64,000 nucleotides of DNA from Microbacterium terrisoli (GCF_030866805.1 NZ_CP133019.1:186001-250000); one strand, 5' to 3'; shown: positions 54,930 through 62,351, counted from the first letter of the stretch. The notes: generated by a model from the letters alone, not told the origin. Numbers and translations are program-made.

Positions 54930-55920
54930 CCGTGATCAGCTCCTCCGCCGGCACCACCCGCGCACCGCGCAGCCATTCGGGAACAGCCTCGGGGGACTCG
55001 GGCGGTGTGCCCACAACGAATGTGGCCACCCCCGTGTCGGATGCCGCCCGCGGCCACGGATCGGTCAGCGACGCGATCAGCGCAGGCCCGCGCACCCCCG
55101 CCTCGTGCAGGAGGACCAGCTCGTCGATGAGCAGGCCGCTGGGCCGGTCGCCGTTGCCGAGGTCGGTGCCGTACAGGATCCGTCCGCCCGCGGCCACGAA
55201 CGCGGTGACGTTGGCGACAGCGGTCGCCGGGTCGTCGTTGATGTCCAGCGTCGAGATCCAGATCTGCCCGGCCCGCACGCATCGCGTGATGAGCGCGTCA
55301 TCCAGCCGTTCGGTGAACGGGGCGTGCGCGAGCACATCGACGCCGGCGTCGAGGGCGAACACGGTCATCCCGTCGCCTTCCACGTGCGCCACCGCCGGCA
55401 GACCGCGCCGGTGCGCGGCATCCACCACCGCTTGCAGGGTCTCGGCGTCGAACACTCTGCCCTCGGCCGCGTTCAGCGCGATCTTGATGACGGCGGCTCC
55501 CGCGTCGGCCATCTCGTCCACGCACGTGCGCGCTCCACCGGGCACTCCGGGCGCGGACGAGGGGTTCGTGACGAGGTCGACGATCTGGGCCGGCGCCCAC
55601 GACCGGAACGACGGGTACCCGCCCGGCACGGTCAAGAAGGCCCCGGCATATTCCAGATGCGGCATGCTCTGCTTCGGGCGCCGCGCGAAGTGTGCGGGGT
55701 CGCCGCCCAGGTCGACGGCCGCAGCGATCCCGTGGGCGGGCAGCGCGTGCTCGTCGACGAGGTGCAGGTGCAGGTGGTGGTCGGTCAGCGGGGCCAGGGC
55801 GATGCCCTCGTCGCCGGCGATCCCGAGCCGGCAGCGGCGCGCGGTCGGCCCGAGCAGCGCCGCGAGCTCTTCGGCACTGTGCGGGGCACCGCGTTCGGCA
55901 CTGTGCGGGGACATCGTCAC
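54919..55920 (-). CDS. amidohydrolase, candidate N-formylkynurenine formamidase
   Basis: The 333-residue TIM-barrel hydrolase has the metal motif DHHLHLHLVD near 47-56, KIAL with a possible carbamylated or bridging Lys, HVEGDG, and the catalytic Asp in YGTDLGNGD. It sits exactly between tryptophan dioxygenase and kynureninase, where the formamidase step is needed, and no cyclase-type kynB is visible. I therefore infer formylkynurenine deformylation, but related amidohydrolases have other roles. GTG 55920 overlaps the dioxygenase stop (GTGA); ATG 55914 is an alternative. The N-terminal coding sequence contains a 17-bp direct duplication (PHSAE twice). Confidence 0.8.
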   Translation of the reverse strand: MTMSPHSAERGAPHSAEELAALLGPTARRCRLGIAGDEGIALAPLTDHHLHLHLVDEHALPAHGIAAAVDLGGDPAHFARRPKQSMPHLEYAGAFLTVPGGYPSFRSWAPAQIVDLVTNPSSAPGVPGGARTCVDEMADAGAAVIKIALNAAEGRVFDAETLQAVVDAAHRRGLPAVAHVEGDGMTVFALDAGVDVLAHAPFTERLDDALITRCVRAGQIWISTLDINDDPATAVANVTAFVAAGGRILYGTDLGNGDRPSGLLIDELVLLHEAGVRGPALIASLTDPWPRAASDTGVATFVVGTPPESPEAVPEWLRGARVVPAEELITDEY

Positions 55921-56777
55921 GCCCCGATCTCGGTGCGCACCGCGTACAGCTCGGGGAAGAACGTCAGATCCAGCGCGCGCTGCAAGAACGAGACACCGCT
56001 GGATCCACCCGTGCCGCGCTTGTGTCCGATGATGCGCTCGACGGTCTTCAGGTGCCGGAACCGCCACAGCTGGAAGTTGTCCTCGAGGTCGACCAGCTCC
56101 TCGCACGTCTCGTAGGCATCCCAGTGGGCATCGGGGTCGGCGTAGATCCCGATGAACGTGGGCACGAGCTCGGGGGCATAGACCCACGCGGTGGTCACGT
56201 CACGCTCGAGGACGGATGCCGGAACCTCGAATCCCCGACGCGCAAGATGGCGCAGGAACTCGTCATACAGGCTCGGGGCCTCCAGCGCCGCCTTCACCAG
56301 CGCGTGGTTGACCGGATCGGACTCGAACACTTTGAGCATGCCGCGGTGCTTGTTGCCGAGCGTGAACTCCACGGCGCGATACTGCGCGGATTGGAATCCG
56401 CTCGCGTTGCCGAGCACTCCGCGGAACTGCGCGTATTCGGCCGGCGTCAGCGTCGCCAGCACCGACCACTGATCGGTGATCTGCTTCTGGATGTGTTTGA
56501 CCCGTGCGACGCACTTCAGCGCCTGGGCCAGCTCGTCAGCACGCAGATGTGCGCACGCAGCACCCAGCTCGTGCAGGATCAGCTTGAGCCACAACTCGGT
56601 CGTCTGGTGCTGCACGATGAACAGCAGCTCATCGTGATGCTCCGGCGAACTGAGCGGATGCTGTGCCGACAGCAGCGTGCGCAGTTCGAGGTATCCGCTG
56701 TAGGTCATCCGATCGGCGAAGTCGGTGACCACCGTCTCTTCGATCGTTCGAGTGTTGCGCTCGACTCCCTTGTCCAC
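55917..56777 (-). CDS. kynA: tryptophan 2,3-dioxygenase
   Basis: The 286-residue haem enzyme opens the indole ring of tryptophan to N-formylkynurenine. Family motifs are complete: YSGYLELRTLL, HHDELLFIVQHQTTELWLKL, FRGVLGNASGFQSAQYR, FTLGNKHRGML and the C-terminal GHKRGTGGSSG that carries the haem-ligand His. The GTG start is supported by a -10 box 7 nt upstream and no ribosome site. It is the first gene of the kynA-amidohydrolase-kynU operon, which would let the cell degrade tryptophan to anthranilate and alanine. Confidence 0.97.
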   Translation of the reverse strand: MDKGVERNTRTIEETVVTDFADRMTYSGYLELRTLLSAQHPLSSPEHHDELLFIVQHQTTELWLKLILHELGAACAHLRADELAQALKCVARVKHIQKQITDQWSVLATLTPAEYAQFRGVLGNASGFQSAQYRAVEFTLGNKHRGMLKVFESDPVNHALVKAALEAPSLYDEFLRHLARRGFEVPASVLERDVTTAWVYAPELVPTFIGIYADPDAHWDAYETCEELVDLEDNFQLWRFRHLKTVERIIGHKRGTGGSSGVSFLQRALDLTFFPELYAVRTEIGA

Positions 56778-56784
56778 GCCACTC

Positions 56785-56790
56785 AGCTTA
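56785..56790 (-). promoter_or_regulatory. -10 box of the kyn operon (leaderless)
   Basis: TAAGCT on the minus strand ends 7 nt before the kynA GTG; no Shine-Dalgarno is present. Confidence 0.6.
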
Positions 56791-56798
56791 TCGACCGA

Positions 56799-57059
56799 TC
56801 AGATCAGCGACAGTTCTCGCAGCTTGGTCTCGACCTCGGCGTTCGTGGGCTCGACGTGGTGCGATGCGTCGGGGTAGACCACCACGGGGATGTTCGTGCG
56901 CCCCGAGATCTCCTTCGCCACATCGGCGGCGGCCGGGTCGGCCTCCAGGTCGATGTACTCGTAGTCGATGCCGAGCTCGTCGAGCTGCTTCTTGGTGCGG
57001 CGGCAGTCGCGGCACCACTCGGCGCCGAACATCTTGATGGTGTTCTGAGAAGTCGTCAT
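56799..57059 (-). CDS. glutaredoxin-like protein (mycoredoxin type)
   Basis: The 86-residue thioredoxin-fold protein has the redox motif CRDC at residues 16-19 and the cis-Pro strand NIPVVVYPD. It resembles actinobacterial mycoredoxins, which reduce mycothiol mixed disulfides, although mycoredoxin-1 usually has CGYC or CPFC-like motifs and the CRDC here is a variant. GGAGAC lies just before the ATG. It ends 21 bases upstream of kynA on the same strand, but kynA has its own promoter. Confidence 0.88.
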   Translation of the reverse strand: MTTSQNTIKMFGAEWCRDCRRTKKQLDELGIDYEYIDLEADPAAADVAKEISGRTNIPVVVYPDASHHVEPTNAEVETKLRELSLI

Positions 57060-57160
57060 GTCTCCATTGTCCTCGCCCGTGGCTGGTCGGGTCCTGTGCG
57101 CGGCGATGCTCGGCGAATCGAGAGAAGGCTGGCGATCGCGCGTGTGCGGGGTGTGGATTC

Positions 57161-57182
57161 GTCCATCACCCTGGGGATGGAC
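57161..57182. promoter_or_regulatory. 7-bp inverted repeat upstream of glycosyltransferase/GtrA gene
   Basis: GTCCATC, 8-nt spacer, GATGGAC. It lies about 70 nt before the ATG in the region expected to hold the promoter, between divergent genes. It could be an operator; nothing identifies the regulator. Confidence 0.4.
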
Positions 57183-57252
57183 AGGCGTGCATGGGACGAT
57201 GGTGGAGCCTGCGCGCCCGACCGCGCACAAGAGAGCCCGACCGGAAGAAGCC

Positions 57253-58395
57253 ATGCAGCTGTCGATCATCGTCCCGACCTTCAACGAGGAGCCCAATGTG
57301 GCAGCCCTCGTGCAGCGGGTGGCGATCGCCGTGCAGGGCGTCGAGGCCGAGATCATCTTCGTGGACGACAGCACGGATGCCACACCCGACGCCGTGCGCG
57401 CGGCTGCGGCATCCGCACCCCTGCCGGTGCGCCTCATCCACCGCGACGCGCCCACCGGGGGGCTGGGCGGCGCGGTGGTCGAGGGCATGCGGGCCGCCGC
57501 CTCCGACACCTGCCTGGTGATGGACGGCGACCTGCAGCACCCACCCGAGGACATTCCCACGCTGTTCGCGCGCTTCGTGCGCGGCGATGTCGACATGGTC
57601 GTGGCATCCCGCTATGTCGGCGAGGGATCTGCTCAAGGTCTGGCAGACCGCACTCGCGTGCTGATCTCGCGGGTGTCCAACGCGCTGACCCGGGCGATGT
57701 TCCCGATCCGGCTGCGTGAGGTGACCGACCCGATGACCGGGTTCTTCGTGATCGACCGCGCCGCCATGGATCTCGCCGGTCTGAAGCCGAGAGGGTTCAA
57801 GATCCTGCTCGAGATCCTGGCGCGCAGGAATCTGCGCGTGGCCGAGGTGCCGTTCCGCTTCGCCGACCGCTTCGCCGGACAGTCGAAGGCCTCGGTGCGC
57901 CAGGGGCTGCGCTTTCTCGTGCAGCTGACCGCGCTGCGGTTCGGCAAGATGTCGCTGTTCGCGATCATCGGCGGGTTCGGCGCCGTCGCCAACCTCGCGA
58001 TCATGTGGGCGTTGATCGCGCTCGGCATGCATTACATTCCGGCCGCGATCATCGGCGCCGAAGTGACGATCATCGGCAACTTCGTGCTGCAGGAGCGCTT
58101 CGTCTTCCAAGACATGCGGTCGGATGCCTCGGGCCTGTGGACACGGTTCGCCAAGTCGTTCGGATTCAACAACGTCGAGGCGCTCGTGCGCATCCCGGTG
58201 ATCGCGCTGCTGGTGAACACGTGGCACCTTTCCAGTGTGATCGCCGCCGCCATCACGCTGGCCGTCGCGTTCGTCGTGCGCTTCATGTTCCACTCGCTCG
58301 TCGTGTACGCGCCGCGCAAGGCCGGCAAGAAGTCGGTGATGCGCGACGTCGTCGATGAGATCGACGCGCAGGCTGCGTCGCCCGGAGAGCTATGA
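57253..58395 (+). CDS. polyprenol-phosphate glycosyltransferase (GT2) with GtrA-like membrane domain
   Basis: The 380-residue protein is a DPM1-type enzyme that transfers a sugar, probably mannose or glucose, to a polyprenol phosphate. The GT2 part has IIVPTFNEEPNV, FVDDSTDATPD and MDGDLQHPPED, and runs to about residue 235. The C-terminal third has about four transmembrane helices with the GtrA pattern (FAIIGGFGAVANLAIMWAL, AEVTIIGNFVLQERFVF), which is associated with flipping the lipid-linked sugar. The ATG at 57253 has GGAAGAAG in front. It supplies lipid-linked sugar for wall glycans or protein O-glycosylation. The NUDIX gene overlaps its stop (ATGA). Confidence 0.92.
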   Translation: MQLSIIVPTFNEEPNVAALVQRVAIAVQGVEAEIIFVDDSTDATPDAVRAAAASAPLPVRLIHRDAPTGGLGGAVVEGMRAAASDTCLVMDGDLQHPPEDIPTLFARFVRGDVDMVVASRYVGEGSAQGLADRTRVLISRVSNALTRAMFPIRLREVTDPMTGFFVIDRAAMDLAGLKPRGFKILLEILARRNLRVAEVPFRFADRFAGQSKASVRQGLRFLVQLTALRFGKMSLFAIIGGFGAVANLAIMWALIALGMHYIPAAIIGAEVTIIGNFVLQERFVFQDMRSDASGLWTRFAKSFGFNNVEALVRIPVIALLVNTWHLSSVIAAAITLAVAFVVRFMFHSLVVYAPRKAGKKSVMRDVVDEIDAQAASPGEL

Positions 58396-58799
58396 GCGCG
58401 CTCGATGTCGTCGCGGCGGTGATCGCCGACGGCGACCGCGTGCTGGCGTGCCGGCGGCTGCCCGAGCGATCGGCGGGCGGCAAGTGGGAGTTTCCCGGCG
58501 GCAAGATCGAACCGGGGGAGTCGGCCGAGGCGGCGCTTGCGCGTGAGATCCGCGAAGAGCTGTCGGTGGAGGTCGTCGTGGGCAGGATGCTGCGCGCCGA
58601 CCAGACGCAGGTCGGCGGCCGCGGCATCCGGCTGCTGTGCTTCGCGGCGACGTTGGCGGGTGGGCGCCCGGTCGCGTCCACCGATCACGATCGCCTGGAG
58701 TGGGTGCGCCCGACAGAGCTCGCCGCCCTGGACTGGGCGGATCCCGACCTGCCGATGGTGCGCGAGCTCACCGCCGGATTGATCGACCCGTCGAAATGA
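58392..58799 (+). CDS. NUDIX hydrolase (MutT-like)
   Basis: The 135-residue protein contains a perfect Nudix box (GGKIEPGESAEAALAREIRE followed by ELS), with FPGGK before it. MutT enzymes clean oxidised nucleoside triphosphates such as 8-oxo-dGTP; the short size and the CRRLPERSAGGKWEFPGG start match them. Other small pyrophosphatase activities are possible. Its ATG overlaps the stop of the glycosyltransferase gene, so translation is coupled. Confidence 0.92.
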   Translation: MSALDVVAAVIADGDRVLACRRLPERSAGGKWEFPGGKIEPGESAEAALAREIREELSVEVVVGRMLRADQTQVGGRGIRLLCFAATLAGGRPVASTDHDRLEWVRPTELAALDWADPDLPMVRELTAGLIDPSK

Positions 58800-58802
58800 C
58801 GG

Positions 58803-58808
58803 TACGGT
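58803..58808 (+). promoter_or_regulatory. -10 box of the PaaK-like gene (leaderless)
   Basis: TACGGT ends 7 nt before the GTG at 58816, without Shine-Dalgarno. It lies only a few bases after the NUDIX stop codon. Confidence 0.6.
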
Positions 58809-58815
58809 CGGCATC

Positions 58816-60186
58816 GTGCGGCAATCGCGAAAGATCGCCCGGGATGCCCGCGCCGCGGCGAAAGAGGGGCCGGCCGGAATCGAGCGTCGTCAGCGGCAGC
58901 GCCTGCGCGAACTCGTCGCATACGCCCGCGCCCACTCGCCCCACTTCCGTGACCTGTACCGGGCTCTGCCCGATGGCATCGATGACATCACGGCGCTGCC
59001 GGTCACGTCCAAGCGCCCGCTCATGGTGGCGTTCGACGACTGGGTGACCGACCCCGCCATCACGCGTGCGGAGGTCGAGGCGTTCGTCGCCGATCCCGCG
59101 CTTGCCGGACACCGTTTTCTCGACGAATATCTGGTCACGACGACCTCGGGAACGAGCGGCGTGCGCGGCCTGTTCGTGCAAGACGAGCGCAGTGCCGGCA
59201 TGGAGGCCGCGCTGAGCTCGCGGGCGGCCGGCATGACCAGCTTCGGCGGCACGGTGCGCATGATCCTGCGCCGCGGCCGGACGGCCATCGTGACCGCGCC
59301 CGGTGGTCACTTCAGCACGATCGCCACGGCAGCGAGGTTCCGCCTGGATCACCCGCGTCTGGGGCGTGCGATGCGCGTGTTCTCGGCGCGGATGCCGCTG
59401 CCTGCGCTGGTGAATCAGCTGAACCAGTTCCATCCGGCCGTGCTCAGCGGCTTTCTCGGCATGCTCACGCTGCTCGCCGCCGAGCAGGAGGCGGCCCGGC
59501 TGCACATCTCGCCCGTGCTCGTCGTTCCCGGCGGCGAGACGCTGACACCCGAACTCGAGCAGCGCCTCACCACGGTCTTCCACGCGCCCGTGCGCGCGGC
59601 CTACGCCGCGACCGAATGCAGCTTTCTCGCCGTGGGATGCCGCGAAGGCTGGTACCACGTCAACAGCGACTGGGCGATCCTCGAGCCGGTCGAAGCCGAT
59701 CTCACGCCCACGCCGCCCGGGCGGCCCTCGCACACGACGCTGCTGACGAACCTGGCCAGTCGCACGCAGCCGATCATCCGCTACGACCTCGACGACAGCG
59801 TCGCGCAGCGTGCCGACGTCTGCCCGTGCGGCAGCCCGTTCCCCGCGATCCGGGTGCAGGGCCGCGCCGCCGATCTGCTGACCTTTCCCGCCGATGCGCA
59901 GCGCACCGCGACGCTGTCACCGATGCTGCTGGGCACCCTCCTCGACGCGATCCCCGGCGTCGCGCAGTTCCAGCTCGTCCAGGACTCGCCGACCACGCTG
60001 CGGCTGCGCCTGCTCGTGAACGACGGCGACGACGGCGAGCAGGTCTGGCTGCGCGCGCACGCTGCGCTGGCGCGACTGCTCGCCGTGAACGGGATGCCGT
60101 GGGTCACCGTCGTCCGGGCCGACGAGCCGCCTCAGCCCGAGCCGGGTGGCAAGTTCCGCCGCGTCATCCCGCTGCCCGCCCCCTGA
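58816..60186 (+). CDS. PaaK-like AMP-forming adenylate enzyme
   Basis: The 456-residue protein resembles phenylacetate-CoA ligase and coenzyme F390 synthetase-like enzymes of the ANL superfamily. TTSGTSGVRG (near 112-121) is the ATP phosphate motif, AAYAATECS the adenine-binding region, and YDLDDSV the ribose-binding Asp region. A CPCGSPFPAI stretch is typical of the PaaK group. The carboxyl substrate is unknown and no CoA-pathway genes are adjacent. The GTG start follows a -10 box by 7 nt, so the mRNA is probably leaderless. Its 3' end overlaps the remnant MarR gene on the other strand. Confidence 0.85.
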   Translation: MRQSRKIARDARAAAKEGPAGIERRQRQRLRELVAYARAHSPHFRDLYRALPDGIDDITALPVTSKRPLMVAFDDWVTDPAITRAEVEAFVADPALAGHRFLDEYLVTTTSGTSGVRGLFVQDERSAGMEAALSSRAAGMTSFGGTVRMILRRGRTAIVTAPGGHFSTIATAARFRLDHPRLGRAMRVFSARMPLPALVNQLNQFHPAVLSGFLGMLTLLAAEQEAARLHISPVLVVPGGETLTPELEQRLTTVFHAPVRAAYAATECSFLAVGCREGWYHVNSDWAILEPVEADLTPTPPGRPSHTTLLTNLASRTQPIIRYDLDDSVAQRADVCPCGSPFPAIRVQGRAADLLTFPADAQRTATLSPMLLGTLLDAIPGVAQFQLVQDSPTTLRLRLLVNDGDDGEQVWLRAHAALARLLAVNGMPWVTVVRADEPPQPEPGGKFRRVIPLPAP

Positions 60187-60487
60187 CGGTCCGGATGTCA
60201 CGCGGGGCGACGACCGACGGCGCCGCCCCGCGCTGCGCCAGATACGCGCCCCACGTGTGCGAACCGCGGTCGGCATCGGCACCGGCGAGAACGGCCTGGC
60301 TGGTGCCGCCCACGGTGATCTCGAGCGCCATGGCGATGTCTTGCACGCGGCACGCCGGCTGTGACTGGGTGACCAGGAGCAGGTTGACCGTGGCGAGCGT
60401 GACCTGCGCCGCTGCGCGCAGCCGGGCGTCGATCGTCTCCCACAGCACGGTCTCGAATCGCACCAGATCGTCGAAGACCTGATCAAC
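60164..60487 (-). pseudogene. MarR-family regulator remnant
   Basis: The readable part, DDLVRFETVLWETIDARLRAA and then CRVQDIAMALEITVGGTSQAV, matches the first two thirds of a MarR winged-helix repressor. After TSQAV the family's wing and C-terminal helix are missing, and the reading runs into the end of the PaaK-like gene. No proper start codon is evident upstream, where the frame merges with the divergent esterase remnant. I judge it truncated by deletion; an alternative is a short but functional protein, which is less likely. Confidence 0.65.
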
Positions 60488-60893
60488 GCCGCGCCGTCGA
60501 CGCGCTGCGGCGAGGGGCCCCGCAGGTCACCGGCCCGCAACCGGTCGAGCAGATGCGCGCGGGCTTCGCCGCCATGATGGCCGCGATGAGGATCAGCAGC
60601 GATGCGCGGATCTCCGACACGACGCTGGGTGGGCGGCCGGCGTCGCGTTCTCGCCCACTCTGGACGGCGCCTTCTCCGGGGCCAGCATGGACGATAAGGC
60701 CGGCATCGACCCGATCTTCACTCGTGAGAGCCTGCAGGCGATCAACGCGCTGTACCTCGCGGGACAGAATCCGGACCAGGCGCTCGTCAGCCCCGCGGTG
60801 GCCGCAGACCTCACCGGGCACCCGCCGCTCCTTCTGCAGGCCCTGGACCGCGCGGCGCTGTTCCTCGCCCAGCACCTGAGGTCGGCAGCCTGA
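60484..60893 (+). pseudogene. acetyl-esterase-type alpha/beta hydrolase remnant
   Basis: Two frames each carry a piece of a steryl/acetyl esterase. The first covers MRAGFAAMMAAMRISSDARI and the LGGRPA strand. After a frame change near 60645 the second reads FSPTLDGAFSGASMDDKAGID, then LYLAGQNPDQALVSPAVAADLTGHPPLLLQ, then jumps to ALDRAALFLAQHLRSAA. The HGG oxyanion and GDSAG nucleophile region between the pieces, and the Asp/His part after PPLLLQ, are deleted. At least two internal deletions and a frameshift make it non-functional. It is divergent from the MarR remnant, a usual regulator/esterase pairing. Confidence 0.75.
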
Positions 60894-60901
60894 CTCACCC
60901 C

Positions 60902-60907
60902 TAGAGT
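60902..60907 (+). promoter_or_regulatory. -10 box of the UBP zinc-finger gene (leaderless)
   Basis: TAGAGT ends 7 nt before the ATG at 60915. This favours that ATG over the in-frame GTG three codons upstream, which lies inside the box. Confidence 0.6.
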
Positions 60908-60914
60908 GAGCGGT

Positions 60915-61280
60915 ATGGTCGCACATGTTCAGGATGCTGGAGTCACCGATGGTCCCGCTCCCTCCGGTTCGGTATGCGTCGAGTGCGAGGCCGCAGGCGG
61001 GTGGTGGTTCCGGCTCAGACGGTGCGTCGAATGCGGCCACGTCGGATGCTGCGACTCCTCGCTCGGGCAGCATGCGCGGCGACACTTCGAGCAGACGGGT
61101 CATCGCTTCATCCGCAGCTTCGAGCCGGAGGAGGAATGGTTCTGGGACTTCGTCGATGATGAGAACACGAAAGGCATCGTTCTGCCCCCGCCGCAGCATC
61201 ACCCGCTCGATCAGTCCACGCCCGGCCCGGCAGACCGGGTGCCCGCCGACTGGCAATACCGGCTTCAGCGCCGGCGCTGA
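60915..61280 (+). CDS. UBP-type zinc-finger protein
   Basis: The 121-residue protein is a single ZnF-UBP domain: VCVECEA, RRCVECGHVGCCDSS, QHARRHFEQTGHRFIRSF. In eukaryotes this fold binds the C-terminal Gly-Gly of ubiquitin. Small stand-alone versions occur in actinobacteria, where their ligand is unknown; binding of a protein C-terminus such as Pup or a sulfur carrier is a speculative possibility. The tail is acidic, then Pro-rich. The downstream monooxygenase-like gene starts 6 bases after its stop, so they are probably co-transcribed. Confidence 0.88.
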   Translation: MVAHVQDAGVTDGPAPSGSVCVECEAAGGWWFRLRRCVECGHVGCCDSSLGQHARRHFEQTGHRFIRSFEPEEEWFWDFVDDENTKGIVLPPPQHHPLDQSTPGPADRVPADWQYRLQRRR

Positions 61281-61286
61281 CCACCT

Positions 61287-61571
61287 GTGCCCGAAGTGCG
61301 CCTGCACGGCCTGCTCGTCTGTGATGACGAGGACGAGGCTGCCCTGATCGTCGAGCACCTGCCGCGGCACATCGCCCTGACCCGCCAAGAGCCGGGATGC
61401 CTCGACTTCGCCGTCGAGCGTACGACCGACCTGTTGGTGTGGTCAGTCGAGGAGTGCTTCGCCGACCGTGCCGCGTTCGACGCGCATCAGCAGCGCGTGG
61501 CATCGAGCGCGTGGGGCCGTCTGACTGCCCACATCGAGCGCCGCTATGCGGTGGAGGGCCTCACGGACTGA
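61287..61571 (+). CDS. ABM-fold protein (putative quinol monooxygenase)
   Basis: The 94-residue protein fits the antibiotic-biosynthesis-monooxygenase/YgiN ferredoxin-like fold. HLPRHIALTRQEPGCLDFAVER is the core strand-turn region, VEECFADRAAFDAHQQR the helix, and the end lies near the dimer interface. The group contains cofactor-free monooxygenases and many proteins of unknown role. The GTG start is taken because it directly follows the UBP gene; a ribosome site is weak. No specific substrate can be named. Confidence 0.82.
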   Translation: MPEVRLHGLLVCDDEDEAALIVEHLPRHIALTRQEPGCLDFAVERTTDLLVWSVEECFADRAAFDAHQQRVASSAWGRLTAHIERRYAVEGLTD

Positions 61572-61613
61572 CGGCGTCGCGCGCGCTGCCTGGGGTCGAG
61601 CTTCGCTGAATCA

Positions 61614-61666
61614 GGGGATCCTTGGTGAGACTCATGACGTCGTCCCTGGTTTCACCGAGGATCCCC
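61614..61666. repeat. palindromic intergenic repeat, copy B
   Basis: Arms GGGGATCCTTGGTGAGACT and GGTTTCACCGAGGATCCCC pair at 16 of 19 positions around a 15-nt loop (CATGACGTCGTCCCT). It matches copy A near 49.8 kb in arms, loop and length. It sits between the convergent ABM gene and the tRNA-Phe terminator. Confidence 0.75.
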
Positions 61667-61708
61667 CGTTTCGGCTCGCTGCGCTCGCGCAACGACCGGG
61701 TTGGGCAT

Positions 61709-61743
61709 GAAGAAACCCCCGGGCGTAGAAGCCACCCGAGGGT
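61709..61743 (-). terminator. terminator of the tRNA operon
   Basis: On the minus strand ACCCTCGGG, an 11-nt loop and CCCGGGGGT form nine pairs (one G-U), followed by TTCTTC. It lies 6 bases downstream of tRNA-Phe. Confidence 0.75.
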
Positions 61744-61748
61744 CTCCG

Positions 61749-61821
61749 TGGCTCCGACGGGCGTCGATCCCGTGACCTCACGATTTTCAGTCGTGCGCTC
61801 TACCAACTGAGCTACAGAGCC
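61749..61821 (-). tRNA. tRNA-Phe (GAA)
   Basis: The 73-nt cloverleaf has a GGCTCTG/CGGAGCC acceptor stem, D-arm AGCTCAGTTGGTAGAGC, anticodon loop CTGAAAA with GAA, and a T-arm with GGGATCGACGCCC. CCA is not encoded. It is the last of three tRNA genes read on this strand. Confidence 0.96.
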
Positions 61822-61890
61822 ACGCGGCATCCATGAAGAACTGCCGCGTCCTAGACGAAAGGCCCTCCGAGAAGGGCCCGTCGCTGAGAG

Positions 61891-61964
61891 CGACCCTGAC
61901 GGGACTTGAACCCGCGACCTCCGCCGTGACAGGGCGGCACGCTAACCAGCTGCGCTACAGGGCC
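61891..61964 (-). tRNA. tRNA-Asp (GTC)
   Basis: The 74-nt cloverleaf has a GGCCCTG/CAGGGTC acceptor stem with one G-U pair, anticodon loop CTGTCAC with GTC, T-arm GCGGGTTCAAGTCCCGT and discriminator G. CCA is not encoded. Confidence 0.96.
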
Positions 61965-61990
61965 AGAACTATGAAATTGTATCGGAAGAG

Positions 61991-62063
61991 TGACCCCAAC
62001 GGGATTCGAACCCGTGCTACCGCCGTGAAAGGGCGGCGTCCTAGGCCGCTAAACGATGGGGCC
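61991..62063 (-). tRNA. tRNA-Glu (TTC)
   Basis: The 73-nt cloverleaf has a GGCCCCA/TGGGGTC acceptor stem, anticodon loop CTTTCAC with TTC, T-arm ACGGGTTCGAATCCCGT and discriminator A. It is the first of the three clustered tRNA genes, so a Glu-Asp-Phe operon is likely. Confidence 0.96.
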
Positions 62064-62111
62064 CGGTGAAGCCTCACCCTTGCGGGCGCTGCTCACGCTT
62101 GCCGACGCTCA

Positions 62112-62141
62112 AGCATAAGAGATGGCTCGTCGATTCCCCAA
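62112..62141 (-). promoter_or_regulatory. candidate promoter of the tRNA operon
   Basis: On the minus strand TTGGGG and TATGCT are 18 nt apart, and the predicted start is about 40 nt before tRNA-Glu. The -35 match is poor. The rest of the stretch from 62064 to 62351 shows no gene. Confidence 0.35.
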
Positions 62142-62281
62142 ATCGAAACAGCGGTGGATGCCGCGACCCGCCCGATGACCTCTCGCCAAGCGTGCGCGAG
62201 AAGAGCATCATAGGTGGATATACCATCCCGGCGTCTGCGGCATCCGTTCGCGTGATCTGTTGCATCTGTGACTGATGTTGT

Positions 62282-62287
62282 TACTGT
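62282..62287 (+). promoter_or_regulatory. -10 box upstream of the M23 peptidase gene
   Basis: TACTGT lies in a GTG/TGTT-rich stretch (CATCTGTGACTGATGTTG before it). It predicts a leader of about 60 nt ending at the GAGGAGG ribosome site. Repeated TGTGACTG/TGTTACTGTG sequences nearby may bind a regulator. Confidence 0.4.
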
Positions 62288-62351
62288 GGGACGTGTTGTG
62301 TCTGTGAGAACACCCGACGAAACCGCCGCGAAGGCTGGGAGAGGAGGCCGG

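Noticed and set aside
62064..62351. A c-di-AMP (ydaO/yuaA) riboswitch before the M23 peptidase, common in Actinobacteria
   Set aside because: The conserved blocks of that riboswitch are not visible in this leader, and the leader after the likely -10 box is only about 60 nt.
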